A stretch of DNA of 64,000 nt from Bradysia coprophila (lineage: Eukaryota > Arthropoda > Insecta > Diptera > Sciaridae), in the NCBI RefSeq assembly GCF_014529535.1, contig NW_023503375.1:5765858-5829857 (forward strand), in the 5' to 3' direction. The translations under genes were made by a program, and so were the position numbers. Shown piece after piece: positions 25,423-37,749 of the stretch. Under the pieces are notes generated by a model. That model made no database searches. It was not told where the DNA came from and saw only the letters and a program-made list of their open reading frames with translations. Numbering within the stretch: the first letter of the stretch is position 1; each line of letters begins with the position of its first letter.

Positions 25423-26933
25423 ACTTTTTTTATAAGTGATGTCGATTATGATCACTTTTCCTTGAAGTGCGCTGCTCGTATGTACTCATAATCCGCAAAC
25501 ATTAAATTTCTGTTAAATGAAATTGTGTTTAAATTGAAGACATGCACATTCAGCTGTTGGTCTTAATTCAACTTCATTTATGCACAAAAACGAATCACAC
25601 ACAAGTAAACAAAACACCACACAATTGTGAGCATAAATTGATAACAACCGGAATTGTGGACGATCTAATTACGCACTTTCGACTTTCATTGCGATTCACT
25701 TAAAGGTGTACAGATAATGGTGAAGCATTTCGAGCATACAATTGCAATCTATGACCCAACCCACACACGTTTAACGATAACAACATTCAAGGTTGCTAAA
25801 CGCAAAAATAAACCATAAAACGCCAATCAAACTCCTTATTGTTGATATTAAATAAAAACTCATTAGATAAAGACGAGATGATTACAGCCACCAGTTTGAA
25901 CACTCAAGATAACCAAACGAATGTTATACCTGACGAGAATTTCATGTTGTTGTTAGCGGACTGACTACAATTTACGTGGTTCTCGAACCGAAGCTAAATT
26001 TGTACTGTTAGCAATGGATTTTGAATTTTATCGTTTGAATGAAAACTTGAAGAGTCGGCTGACTCTACATTTAAATGGAAAGTGCTATTCACTCGCAAGT
26101 ATTGTATGAGATATTAGCCCTCACTTAGTAGATGGAAAGCGAAGAGTTTGTTGCCATTAGAACATGTTCGTAATTATGTTGCGCAGAGATATGTTTCTTA
26201 ACCGAATGATAACGAACCGTGAACTATGAACAACTATGAAGACTATGAGCTGGGCGACGACATATACCAGAAGTTGGGCACCAATGGTTTTTTTATTCTT
26301 TAAAAAGTTTATCAATGAAAGAACAATAGGTGTCCGACTACTGGCGCATGTCCGGAGTCTGGTGCGACTTGTGCACAACCCTACATTACTACAGATCGCC
26401 GTTGTCTTCAAGTGTTACCAAAGTCGTTTTGCTGCATTTCCTACAGGCGAATACTAAATTCTGTTTTGAAGAACACTAGAGGCGAATATAGTCTCCATGT
26501 CTACTTAACGCATGCACATATCCGGGGTATTTTAAAAACTGTGCAGCATTTGTAAGTTGATGTTGTTAACTCGATGCCAGTGTAATTTGTATACGAATTT
26601 GGCGTACGTGTAACTACTTGACTTCACCCGTATAAAGACGTGTAAGCACTTGTATGAACGGACCAGCTGAAAAACAGCTGAAGCAAATTTATGTCTAAAA
26701 TTCACTGACGTCGACGGTATTATCAAACTAATAAAATTGATCGAGACATCGTGAGCAATTGGTTGAGATTTATCATTGGATCATTTCAGGCAAGAGAAAT
26801 TCATAAAATAGTGGTAAAACGAAGAAGTGCAATTCGACACTTAAATCCATCGGTCAGTGGAATATATTGAACTCAAATGGTTGTGGCGGCAACTACTAAA
26901 TTCACACAGAAAACTCATGCCAGTTATACAATA
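25423..26933. other. Intergenic stretch without a recognised gene
   Basis: No coding exon is recognised. At about 26230-26440 there are overlapping open frames on both strands caused by partly self-complementary sequence around TTTAAAAAGTTTATCAATG. At about 26550-26720 lies a degenerate relative of the GCTTCAGCTG palindromic repeat (see 9876-10036). Confidence 0.4.
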
Positions 26934-27074
26934 GGGGTAAACCATAATCCTTTGCAAAATTCGTAAGTATCGGTCAATTTCACAAATTTTTGACATAAAA
27001 TATATCGGCGAAATGTCAAAGATTTAAGAAATTGACTTACTTACTAACTTTACGAAGCATAATGGTTTAACCCC
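26934..27074. mobile_element. 141-bp palindromic MITE with GGGGTAAACCAT termini
   Basis: The left end GGGGTAAACCATAAT and the right end ATTATGG-TTTAACCCC are inverse copies with slight differences. The arms pair over about 60 bp, including GTCAATTTC and GAAATTGAC. The interior carries CGGCGAAATGTCAAAG. It is non-coding. Confidence 0.7.
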
Positions 27075-27481
27075 AACGTATGTATACAACATGTCGCTTT
27101 TACTTATGAAATATATACGACCGAACGACAGCACGTGGACATGTAAATTTTATCAATTTAAAGTTTTTTTTTTGTATGCGATAAGAGGTCACTATCGATG
27201 GTTGAACCTGAATAAAAAAAAAATATTTCTTTTTAATGTGTATGCGTCTACGACTTCTTCCCTAACTGGCTGCAAGTTAGACAATGATGGAAGATGATTA
27301 GTAACGAAATGATATGAAAAATAATCTCATTTAACCTTTCACAGATGTATTGGCGTATCACAAACAAGAGTAAATATCAAATCTATTTCTTATGATGATC
27401 GTAAGCATTTTGAAGATATTGAGCCAAAATTCTTTTACTTCATCAGTAGTAACGTGCAATCTCTACAATATAAAACACAAA

Positions 27482-27573
27482 GACGGTGCACCTCATCTCA
27501 CCTCGGTGCACCACGCTTCACCTCGGTGCACCACGCTTCAACTCGGTGCACTACGGCTCACCTCGGTGCACCA
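27482..27573. repeat. Minisatellite, about 20-bp unit CTCGGTGCACCACGCTTCAC
   Basis: Five imperfect head-to-tail copies of CTCGGTGCACCACGCTTCAC, with some variants such as ACTCGGTGCACTACGGCTC. It is GC-richer than its surroundings and creates spurious open frames. No function is evident. Confidence 0.85.
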
Positions 27574-28246
27574 AGGACTACCCGATGAATCAGTGAATCA
27601 GTGTCTTTCTAAAACGACGGGTCAGCGAAAAAGTTCTTCTAATGCGCCCCAAGATACGGTGTGGCAGACTTCACAGTGGTACCTCGGCCTCCGATTGGTC
27701 AGTGGGCCACACCTCCGAGAATGTCTTTCAAAAACAACACAGCCGTCGAACAGTAAGGAGCCGTCCACGCCAAAGACAAAAAATTGTTTACTCACAAGTC
27801 TTGCTTCATCTAAGTAAAACGAAGCTTAACTTACGTATTTGAAACTTCACAGTGGAGTAATAGATATTCCAAGCGATTTTCTGATATTGTATCAATCGAA
27901 TTGTACAGTTAAAGTCACTCATACCTCTTCAATTTGCTTGAGTTGTTTTTTGGGTACTCGTACCAATATCATACGTGTCCACAAAAAACTAACCACGGGT
28001 TAATAAATATCGGACTTACCTTAGCTTATCTATCATGTAGCCGACCCAAACTTCTCAGACGTAAATTTGCACAGATGACATTGCATTAGAAAAATCAAAG
28101 TATGTTGTTAAATATTATTAGTTTTAAGATTTACTTTAGTGAATTCAAAAAGTATTCCTTAGAAATCTGACTCCCGATGTTTATTATGTTTAAATCACGA
28201 TTGTTATATTCAATGCAATGGGATGTAATATCGAAGAACATATCAA
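27574..28246. other. Intergenic stretch, nothing recognised
   Basis: No coding exon, RNA gene or clear repeat is seen between the minisatellite and the inverted-repeat element starting near 28247. The open frame continuing to about 27840 has no familiar motif. Confidence 0.35.
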
Positions 28247-29122
28247 ACCTAACGTCACCTTGCGAGTTCAAACTTATATAAAATCATATCTTTGGTAAAA
28301 GCTACAAGATACATATGAAAAGTCCTTATTTAGATTGAGAATATTTTTCACATACTACCTATGATAATGCCTTTTTTATTGATAGACTAGACAATCAGGC
28401 AGTAGAGGTCAAAAGAAGGATTGGTCTTGGATGGGCAACGTTCGGAAAACTTAAGATGATTTTTAAAAGCAAAATGAACAATAGTGGTGAACACGAAAAT
28501 TGTTGATTCGTGTGTCCTACCGACGCTGACGTATAGAGCAGAAACGTTAACACTAACGAAAGCATCCGAAAAGCACAAAGCGCAATGGAATATAGTATGC
28601 TTGGGATTTCCCTTAGAGATAAAATCGCGAATCAGTCGATTCGGCAACAAATGAAAGTCGTAGATGTGATGGAATGGACAGCATCACTGAAGTGGAATTG
28701 GGCAGGACACATTGCGAGAATGACAGCTGACCGTTGGACCAAAACCATAATGAATTGGAGACCACCAATGACACAACCAATATGCAGGCCACGAGAAAGA
28801 TGGACGAACTCCGATCAAGCTAATGGTGGGGACAAACTGGCAGTAAATGGTAATGGATCGTTCAGAATGGAAAACAAAAAAGGGAGCCAACATTCAGCAG
28901 TGAATATCAACGTGATGATTAAGAAGAAAACGAAAACGAACTTATTCGCAAATCATGTCAGAGGCCTTAGAAGGAAAATCTATCAAATTCTATCTATATA
29001 AAAAGGCATTATCATAGTTAGTATGTGAAAAATATTCTAAATGAGGACTTTTAATATGTATTTTGTAGCTCTTACCAAAGAGATTATTTTATATAAGTTT
29101 GAACTCGCAAGGTGACGTAAGG
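28247..29122 (+). mobile_element. Inverted-repeat element enclosing an RTE-type LINE 3' fragment
   Basis: Terminal inverted repeats of about 140 bp lie at 28247-28388 and 28984-29122. They share CGTCACCTTGCGAGTTCAAA, CATTTAG..AATATTTTTCACAT and ATGATAATGCCTTTTT, in inverse. Between them, 28400-28830 encodes the carboxyl end of an RTE/BovB-clade reverse transcriptase. Readable pieces are RRIGLGWATFGKLK, SCVLPTLTYRAETLTLTKA and QQMKVVDVMEWTA followed by WAGHIARMT. The pieces lie in different frames, with at least two frameshifts, so the LINE fragment is dead and 5'-truncated. Ordinary RTE elements have no terminal inverted repeats, which makes the arrangement unusual. Confidence 0.8.
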
Positions 29123-30749
29123 TGTGAGTTAGTTGTGACCGTTATTAAATAAAATTAAAATTAATATTATCAGTACAGCCCGGCCGAAGGCCGGGAATCA
29201 GTGCTAGTACTATCATAAAACTACATTAAGACAACGTTTAGGAGGTGACGATTCCAATTCGAAGTTATTGCTTAAGTAATCTACTAGTTGCAAGTAACTG
29301 CATTTATTAGGCTGGTAAAGCAAAACTATTATGTAGTAAAACAAAAGAAGTACAAGATTTTGATCGAAAGAAGTTGTGGAGTTGTGGAATTGTGTTCCAT
29401 TTACATGCAACATAATTCCTAAAAAGTCGTTGGATCGGAGGTCTTCTTTAGTTTCGAAAAATCATTTTTAACAGTTTCAGGGTTCAGCAACCACTATATC
29501 CTAGTGGAATGAAAAAGAAGAGAATTGATTCCCAAAGTGCTGTGGCATCACTCACAGACTTATTATATCATATGTTTCCGACATTTTATATTTGACACTT
29601 CGTCAACCATTTTGTGCTTATATCATTTTGTATTCATATATAAGAGATTGTTATACGTCAAATAAAACAGAATATTTTCTGCTCTCAACGAGAACACATC
29701 TTTCTCTTCAGCAGCATTCTGACTTGTGGAACAGTGAAACATCATTATGTTTCACTTAAATCCCCACAGGGCAGTTTGGATTTTTACATGAACATTTTTG
29801 ATATTTGGGCGTTTTACAAATGAATTGTATGTGTATGTAGCCCTAAAGCCAGTTCGGTACTGCTCATGCCACCTGAAATTGAAGTTAATAGCTAAAGAGT
29901 CTAGTTTCGAAATAGCAATAGCCGTCTTCACATACGACGTCGTCACTCGGGCAAGGTAGCTCCGTGTCATGACTTTTCCATGCCATGACTTCTTTTCCAT
30001 ACCATGACTGTTCGATCACAAATTTAAACTTTTTCTACATGTGACACTGGACAGGTGCAGAATTCAGAGGACATTTCTTAGGGCTCTACATGAAATTCGT
30101 AATCGAACAAGCAGAGATTGACATCCAACGGAAAGACGCTTTAACGGAAAGAGTTACTAACACTCATATTTTGTGAATATACTGACTTGCCAGTAGCGCT
30201 GTACCAAAATGCGGCCAAGTATTGAACAAATTCCACAATCTGTTGATATAACGAGATTTCACTAATCCAAACTTATAGAACGAATTCTGAAAATGATTTG
30301 TCGGAAGCTCTTGCACCCATTGCCGTCTAGAAGTCATTGGATTCGGATTCACCAAGTTAAGAAAATAGGGAATTCCAACAAGAGCGTTGTTTGGACATTG
30401 ATTTGTTTCACCATTTTTCAAAACCAACACAAAGAAGCAGTTGCAAATAGAAATAACTCTTTGTCACCCCATAAGATAAACAAGAGTTGAGAAAATAAAA
30501 AAATTCTCACCTGAACCTGTCATCACGAAGACTGTTAACGAAACGCAATTTTATTACCTCATTTGAGTGGAGAAAATAGAGTTATTCACCCCGCACGGAT
30601 GAAAACATTTTAAATTTCACTAAAAACCAAAATTTTCTGTATTTTAGTTGATAACAATCAATTGCTAACATCGTTGTCTTAAACAGTTTTACATCTTTGC
30701 CTGAAACATGATTTTATTTTGCACAGATACAAACGAAAGTAATATGAAT
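29123..30749. other. Intergenic stretch, no recognised gene
   Basis: A GC-rich hairpin CCCGGCCGAAGGCCGGG lies near 29180. Two minus-strand open frames, 30430-30164 (88 aa) and 30000-29752 (82 aa), look somewhat protein-like, but I recognise no family and saw no convincing splice partners. About 30440-30600 holds a weak member of the dispersed GAGAAAATA / CACCTGAAC repeat seen at 40310, 53330 and 57500. Confidence 0.35.
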
Positions 30750-32239
30750 TTACGTTACAAGTTGGGTGCTAAAAATACCACTGACAATTTCATCTTTATT
30801 TTTCTCATAAAGGTAGAGCTCCTCACGATACCTACCTTCTTTCATTTTAGTAGGAAAAATTGACGGACTGATTGAATAGTTTCTAAAGTAGTAATGTCCC
30901 TGCAAATGGATTTGAAACAAAAATTTAATTTTATGTTAGCTTAAGTTTACTGGTTAGCCTTTTGCAGACGGCAAGCAAATCAGCAGTTCAACTACTTCAT
31001 TTGATCTAAGTATTTTCAAGAGATTCTTTTACTTCATTTCTTTGAACATTCTCTATGATAGCGCATTAGTCACAGCTTGTGTCGTTTATTTCTAAAGTGG
31101 TTATCGATGAGAGATGATTGCCGTCCATAACAGATTAACAGTCCCAACCAAGTCAACTATACCTTTGGCATTAGATTGCATAAATCGACATTTTTGTCCT
31201 TCGAATACGGTGCATTGGAATACTGTTTAGCATCTTCCATTAATGAATGCCTGTAAACGTTGTTAAGTACATCACATATGGGTTGCCTGTAAATCCTATA
31301 CGGTAGCAAGCGATACAAATCATTGCCCGCAGAACTGTACGAAATTCGAAATTCCATCTGTGTTGTAAAGCAAAATTGAAATTTTAAATGAAAATTATGA
31401 TGAGTGCGGTCGTTGCAATGTTACTTCGTATTTGTCTATATCGTCGACCAGGTCTCCCTCCCAAAACACTTTCGGATCCGTAGTTCTTGTGCGCTTCAAT
31501 TGAATGGTTTGATTGCAGAACGGAGCCACGGATGTTTCGTTCAACAGTTTGAGTGACTCGATGGAGTAGTCTGTGAAACACTTTACTTCAAACTATTAGC
31601 GGTGAAACTCTGAATGTATTGAATCTTAGATTTAGGTTTTTCCATTCGAATAGAGAACAGATTACGAACTTCGCTTGAAGCTTTTATTAATTGGGGTGGC
31701 ACAGCAAATTTATCTGGGTGTTCAGTTCCAAAGAGCTTTCAGATTTTTTTTATATGAAGGAAGAGCGTTTTACAAAGCTGAAGAAAATTGCCTGCTCGAG
31801 ACCGTCCAACTTAGACTATTCGTCTTAGGTTTTTAACAATTCGGAAGAAGCACAAAATTTTATGAAGTATTTTTTGTACTACATTCGAGCAGAAGCAACA
31901 GGCGCCCATTCAAATTGTACCACCAAAAATAAGAATGACGTGGACGTGGCGTTAAATTTATGGTGCAATTTGAATTGGTTAAAAAAATATTAAGAAACTG
32001 GACGTATCGACATATTCCCAATTCTCCGTTTTTTTAAAATACAAATTTGAACTTACGTACGTACTGTGCTTTACGTGATTAGGCAATGTAAATGCATATT
32101 TCATATGAGCGAAACGCTATTTACATTGCCGTAACACGTAAATATAGTTACCGTTGTCCTTCGAAACGTAGCGCACAGCCACAGAATAAATGGTAACAAT
32201 CGGATATTGGTAATCATAGCCATGAGTATGCTGTCTTCT
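30750..32239 (-). CDS. DUF1091-like putative secreted protein (N-terminus unresolved)
   Basis: Exons on the minus strand: 32239-32152, 31570-31425, 31357-31163 and 30899-30750. Phases agree throughout. The C-terminal half carries the pattern I know from insect DUF1091 (MD-2-like lipid-recognition) proteins: RLLPYRIYRQPICDVLN, a YSNAPYS segment, then CNLMPKGHYYFRNY, a proline and an EGRYREEL motif before the stop. These proteins are usually small and secreted. The start is not settled. Exon 32239-32152 opens after a TTAG acceptor in phase 0 and has no methionine of its own. A signal-peptide-like frame starts at 32286 (MNMNIFTIQLLLLLV), but it is out of frame with the next exon unless an intron or sequence error intervenes. 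Function is not inferable beyond the family. Confidence 0.72.
31015..31115 (+). repeat. Dispersed CTTTTACTTCATTT repeat (copy)
   Basis: This copy lies in an intron of the DUF1091-like gene. Related copies occur at about 35375-35490, 35690-35800, 49780-49850 and 52935-53030. They share ATTCTTTTACTTCATTT, a GAACATTC-like block, and GTCACAGCTTGT..CGTTTATT or close variants about 50 bp later. It resembles a SINE body, but I found no pol III boxes. Confidence 0.55.
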
Positions 32240-32524
32240 CTAACCAGCAGCAATAATAACTGAATTGTAAAAATGTTCATATTCATTGCAACACGGACAA
32301 TTTCATGTGCGCTTTCGCATGCAGTAAATGTGAAATGATTACAATCAAAGTTGTTGTTTGTTTTTATTTGATTATCTTATCAAATTTTAATTAGAGATGG
32401 GTGGTCCCATCCGCCCGGTGTAGAGATGCAACTAAGTTTTAGAGCTTCTATGTAAAAGTAAGGTAAAACGAGAATGGAGATTGGAGCAGACACTGGAACG
32501 TTACCAGCAAGGAATGCACCAGGA

Positions 32525-32671
32525 AAAGAATTACACTCACGGAATTTTGAAAACCGACAAATGTTTTGTTTTGTGGTTTACTGGTTTTTTGTGAATTTTG
32601 CATGTATTTTTATATGTCAAAACCAATCGAAAATGTGTCGGTTTTCAAAATTCCGTGAGTGTAATTCTTTT
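32525..32671. mobile_element. 147-bp palindromic MITE
   Basis: The arms AAAGAATTACACTCACGGAA (32525-) and its exact inverse ending near 32671 match over about 35 bp, including GGAATTTTGAAAACCGACA. The loop contains TTTTTATATGTCAAAACC. It is non-coding and lies in the intergenic region. Confidence 0.8.
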
Positions 32672-34863
32672 TCAATTTCAAAATTGACATTTCTTCACTT
32701 TCAGCTCTCATATGAAGCATGAAATAGTGATTTGTGTACCTGATTTGCACGATTGATTTTAGGCAATTTTGCGAGTTGTAGGCCGAACGGAGTGAGGCTT
32801 ACAAGTGAAAGTGCCTAAAATCAATAATAAGTTTTCATGCAAAGGGCCGAAAACTCGAGAAAAAAATCAAAAAATTGCCCTCATTTTCGGCCCGAAGGAT
32901 GAAAAACTTACGTCAAGCGAAAATGAAATGTCCTTGTGACGAAATAGCATTTTATTTAACTAGGGATAAGAAGATGAAAAGTAGAGCTTTCGAGTGAATT
33001 TTGTCGATCCGAGGCGAAGCCGAGGTCAATAAACACACGAAAACAAGACTTTTCATTTTTATCCCGAGTTACGTAATGGATTTTACATGCTGAGAGCGTC
33101 GAAAAAAGTGCTTGAAAAACATGAAAAGTATGGTTTTCGACGCATGTAACATGTAAATAACTTATTCAGCTTTGAAATTAATTTTTCGCAATGTTCGACT
33201 GTAAAATGAAACTAAATATAAACATAGCCAAACTAACCGCGGTCCAGGTATGCAGAAGCTTCGTTTTTGTGATTTTGAATTAGCTACCGAACGTTTACTT
33301 ATAGATCATCTTCAATACCCGTCTGAAATGCCATCCACGTTAAAATGTCAAACAAATGAATGAATGAACGAAACATTTAACGAAACTCAAACGAGGTTAC
33401 GTCTGAAAGTACCGTATCTTGATGATGATCTATAGCCACTGAACGTCTACTCCCAATGCTAGAAAGAACATTGCTACCCCACTTCGCTGTTTTGAAAAAT
33501 CACGAAATTAACTCCGACGTGGTACCTTTTTGTAACGCTTTTCACCCACGAATGGAGTACCCTGCATATAAGCTATTTTGCTTACTAGATGTGAGTTTGA
33601 CGATACGATACGAGCGAAGCTACTGCTAGTGAAAATATTCATAATTTTCATCAAAATTACATCAACCCGTAACTAACACAGAATCCTACTTCACATGATT
33701 GTGGTAGGATTCTGTCAATTGCGTGCAGAAATAAACTTTGAGAAATTTCAATAATTTTCTCATATAAATTTTTTCATATAAAATAGTACTCTATTTGACA
33801 GCTGTCATTAATAGCACTTTTGCTTGAAGTGCGTTGGCTAATTTCAACAAAAGATGCAACAGATTTAACGAGAGAGAAAGAAATTTTTTCTCGTATTAAG
33901 TATGGTTTCCACCAGGGTTTCCACTCAACAGAAAGTATTCCGTGAGAGAGCCGTCAGAGGGCGAGCTGTCAACTTGACTTGACTTGAAAAAAATCAACGT
34001 GTGTTTCACACGGAGTACTTTTTTAAGTGAAAATCAAGCCTTATTCGTTCGCCAAGTGAGTCATCACCGGTCAGCAATGGTTTTTGATTTTTAGAAGTTG
34101 GCATACATGCATTGAATCATCTTGCCCCTCTGAAAACGCGTGCTTCCACCTACGTAATAAACGCACATACAAAGCTAGCTAACCTTAATCTATTGCGGGC
34201 GTAATCAACATCAACACACTCCAAGAACAGGCAGAGGAACCGATTGTATTAATTTGGACTTTTATTTAGTATGGAACGTCTGTAACACGTCTGTACCAAC
34301 ATAAAAAACTGAATTTATATAAAATTTTGGAATACCGCGTCCCAAACCCTTATTTAAATTTTATTTTTTTTTGCCTGTTCTTGGATAGTGGGTGTTGACG
34401 GAATCAATTGAAAACAATTAAATGAGACGGAAAATTCCCATCTTACTGAAAAATCCCAAAGAAAAACTGTGAATCAAAGCCGAAACTAAAAAAATCTCTT
34501 AGATCCACAACTCTAGTTCAATTCACACATTAAAATTCAATATACGAAAATCTATAGCAAATTCTAAATATAAAACATTTTCCACGGTACGGCTATAACA
34601 CAGCCGCGCATCCGATTCCGAACGAAGAAAACCAATTTATTATAAAACTGACTTGCATACACGCAGCATAAAATACACATAATTCGGTTTACAACACAGC
34701 ATAACCATTAAATAATCTGTTGCGAAAATAAATTTTCATTCAGCAAATCGCCAAAACCGTTTAGTCAATCAAGACCAACCGAACAATTAATATGAATTTT
34801 GCATTAACACCGACATTGAATTTAAAATTAAAAACGAAATTTTCATTGTAAAATTTAACTGAA
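32672..34863. other. Repeat-rich intergenic region upstream of the SMYD gene
   Basis: It holds several dispersed repeats: 32748-32905 (inverse copy of 14860-15035), 32990-33180 (related to 46855-47110, sharing CCGAGGCGAAGCCGAGGTCA and TTTTTATCCCGAGTTA), and a 41-bp hairpin with ACAGAATCCTAC arms near 33678-33718. The last kilobase is probably the promoter and 5' UTR of the SMYD gene; no clear TATA box or initiator was identified. Confidence 0.5.
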
Positions 34864-37710
34864 ATGAGTCAGATTTGTGTAGTATGTGGTGTATCGGCCG
34901 CTCTGAAATGTGGTGGTTGTAAAATGGTCGTTTACTGTGGCAAAGAACATCAGAAATCTGATTGGAAAAGTGGTCATAAAAATCGGTGCAAGTGCTTTGA
35001 GGTAATTAATGGATACAACAGATTACGATGGTTACAAAAGGACAGAATAATTTGTCATTTGTCTCACTTTACAAGTGTAATTGTCATTGTCACTAAATAA
35101 CATTTTAACAGAAAATAAATCGTAAATTCACTTGACACGGTAAAAGCCAAGCCGACAGTTCGATCTGTGATTTATTGCTATTGGAAAGTGCGACCGAATT
35201 TAAAATAGATTTCAAGTGGAGAAAAAATCCATTGAATGATGTTTAGAGAACAACAATATCACTGTAACTATCACGTATAATATTTTGAATTGTCATGGAC
35301 GGCAGTCACCACCAATATTTGCATCGAATCTGTTACTTATCGCGTTCGAATTCGAAATATACTTTCGAACGAATCTTTTACTTCATTTGTTTTAACGAAC
35401 AATTTGTTAGATAAGCTGACGCTGGCCGCGGCTCATCTTATATTTTTTTAGTGACTGTCGATAACAGACTGATGACATAGGTGTCTGCTATCTGCAGATA
35501 TTTTAGAAAATTTCCTCCTATCACCAGTTTCTGAGTTCGGTTCTCGTGTCAGACAATATAGATCCTAATGCTATAACGTCCTAAAACTCACTCTTCATAG
35601 TTTGGGTAGTTGCCATGTGTTTAGTGGTTGTAGCCCAAATACGATTAATTTGTGTGTCGAGCCTACATTTAGGCGAAATATACTTTTAAACGAATCTTTT
35701 ACTTCATCTGTTTTGACGAACAATTTTTTTAAATAAGGTGACGCTGGCCAAGGCTTATTTCTCATTTCTTCAGTGACTGTCGATAACAGATGACATAGGT
35801 GTCTGCTATCTTCGCTTTCAAAAAATTTCCTACGCTTCCGATCCCCCATTTCTTAGTACACCGCACTACTCTAGACAGATCCCCGATTAATTTCTCCTAC
35901 AGATCGCCACCAATAACCAAATCGGTCGTCACTGTATCGCTGCTCGTGACATAAAACAAAATGAGATAATTCTTCGAGAGCAGCCGCTTGTGCTCGGTCC
36001 CAAACTGGCCAGTCCTGCCATATGTCTCGGCTGTAACCAAAACTTGGAGCTGAAGAGAAACGCAACGAATTTTTACAAATGCTCAAAATGCAAGTGGCCG
36101 CTGTGTGGTCAATCCTGTGAAAAATCGAAGCTACACACCGCTGAATGCAGCCGACTGCAGACAACGAGCTTTAAATGTCCGATAGATTATGTTGCGGCGG
36201 ATCGGAATAAAAAGGAGTCGGCCTATTGCACGATTGTGCCTTTACGCTGTTTGTTGCTGAAAAAGGAGAATCCGTCCGGGTAAATTTTGAGTTTCAGTTT
36301 TATTGACATCAGTTCGTCATTTATGTGATGAGGAACCTTGCAGATTCAAGGCTTTGATGAACTTAGAGGACCACTTGGACGAGCGAATGAAAACCCCCGT
36401 TTACAATGTTCTACGGGCGAATTTGGTTCCATTCATTAGGAATGTGTTAGGTACGTCCGATGCTTTTATAAAAGGCAATCAATGTTTGTTGAACTACCCT
36501 TTAAGGACTCACGGAATTCGACGAGAAAACTATAATGAAAACAGCTGCAATTTTTGACACAAACAGCTTCGAAATACGCCCGTTTAAGCAACAGAGCAAA
36601 ATCAGAGCCGTCTACCCACAATCATCAATGTTTTCGCATGACTGTGTTCCAAATACCAGACATGTGTTCACAGAGAACAATGAAATTTTAATGATTGCAA
36701 CAGGTAGCATTCCCCACTATCCCTTCCCGTTTGCAAAATGAGAAAAATTAAAATTATTTTTCACCTTCGTCAGTGGACATTCCGAAAGGATCTGTAATCA
36801 ATGTGACGTACACACAAGCGCTGAAGAACACCATGGACCGTCGAGAACATTTGCAGCAAGCCAAATGTTTCGACTGCAGATGCATGCGGTGTTCCGATCC
36901 GACCGAATTGCAGACGTATTTCGGTGCGGTGAATTGTTCTCAATGTAAAATCGGAAAAGTAACGTCCACCGATACGTTGGATGTATCATCCGTTTGGCGA
37001 TGCGACCATTGTGGTCATGAGATTTCTGCCAAGCAAATCAAATGTGGGAATGCTGCGCTTCAAAATGAAATCGCCAAACTGAGTAGGAATGATCCGAGGG
37101 AATTTGAACAGTTTTTGATAAAATATGCCGAGACACTTCATCCGCTCAACAGTCATGTGATGCAAATTAAATACGCATTGACCCAGCTGTATGGAAATGT
37201 TCCTGGGTTTACGTTGGGTGGTAAGTCGTACGATTCTTTGAGTGTTATTCATTTTACCGCTAGTGCTTTTCAGTACATTATTTGGGGTCCTAGCGAGCAA
37301 TGTCCGAGTCTCTTCTTTTAATTTCTTTTTTAATTTTCAAAGAAATGACGGATGCTGCCATTCAACGTAAAATCGATCTCTGTGAGGAATTGTTAAAAAT
37401 TGCTGCTGTACTTGAACCGGGAGCTGGTCGATTCCGTGGTTTACTGTTACTCGATCTACAAGAGTGTTTGACGGTACAAGCCCAGCGAAGATTCAATGAG
37501 AATTCACTGACGAAGGAAGGTGTAGAAGTAAGAATAGAATTTTTTGTTGCCTTTTGAATTTCACATTATCGAGATGAATTGTCCCTACAGGAACGGCTTA
37601 TGGAATCGATGAATTATCTCCAGGAAGCTGTATCAATACTGAAAATAGAACCAGGAATGGAAAAGATGCTGGAAGAACGAGTTAAAACGTTAGCGATTGA
37701 ATTAGAATGA
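34864..37710 (+). CDS. SMYD-family SET and MYND domain protein (SmydA type)
   Basis: Putative protein lysine methyltransferase of the arthropod SmydA group. Exons: 34864-35001, 35903-36279, 36344-36450, 36506-36703, 36774-37220, 37343-37527 and 37591-37710. Phases agree; the sum is 1572 nt (523 aa). A MYND zinc finger opens the protein (C5, C8, C16, C19, C25, H29, H38, C42). The SET domain starts with IGRHCIAARDIKQNEIILRE in exon 2 and is split by a second cysteine-rich insert (CLGCN, YKCSKC, GQSC, ECSRL). The SET core has FSHDCVPN at about residues 250-257. A post-SET cysteine cluster follows (CFDCRCMRCSDP, then CSQC and CDHC). The helical C-terminal part matches the family. Introns 3 and 4 are only about 55-70 bp. 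Catalytic activity is uncertain; some SmydA members lack known activity. Confidence 0.93.
35350..35850 (+). repeat. Two direct copies of the CTTTTACTTCATTT repeat in SMYD intron 1
   Basis: Segments at about 35350-35530 and 35665-35850 are direct copies about 315 bp apart. They share GAATCTTTTACTTCAT, TGACGCTGGCC, AGTGACTGTCGATAACAGA and ATAGGTGTCTGCTATCT. They are diverged by perhaps 15%. Shorter relatives lie at 31015, 49780 and 52935. Confidence 0.75.
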
Positions 37711-37749
37711 AAAACATTTGTAGCTGCAAAATGACTGAACTTTTGAATA

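Noticed and set aside
25135-25491. Two open frames of about 100 aa on opposite strands with shared peptide
   Set aside because: They are mirror images produced by the palindrome 25177-25422.
27392-27842. A 141-aa plus-strand open frame
   Set aside because: It runs through the 20-bp minisatellite, has no family motif and shows repeat-driven composition.
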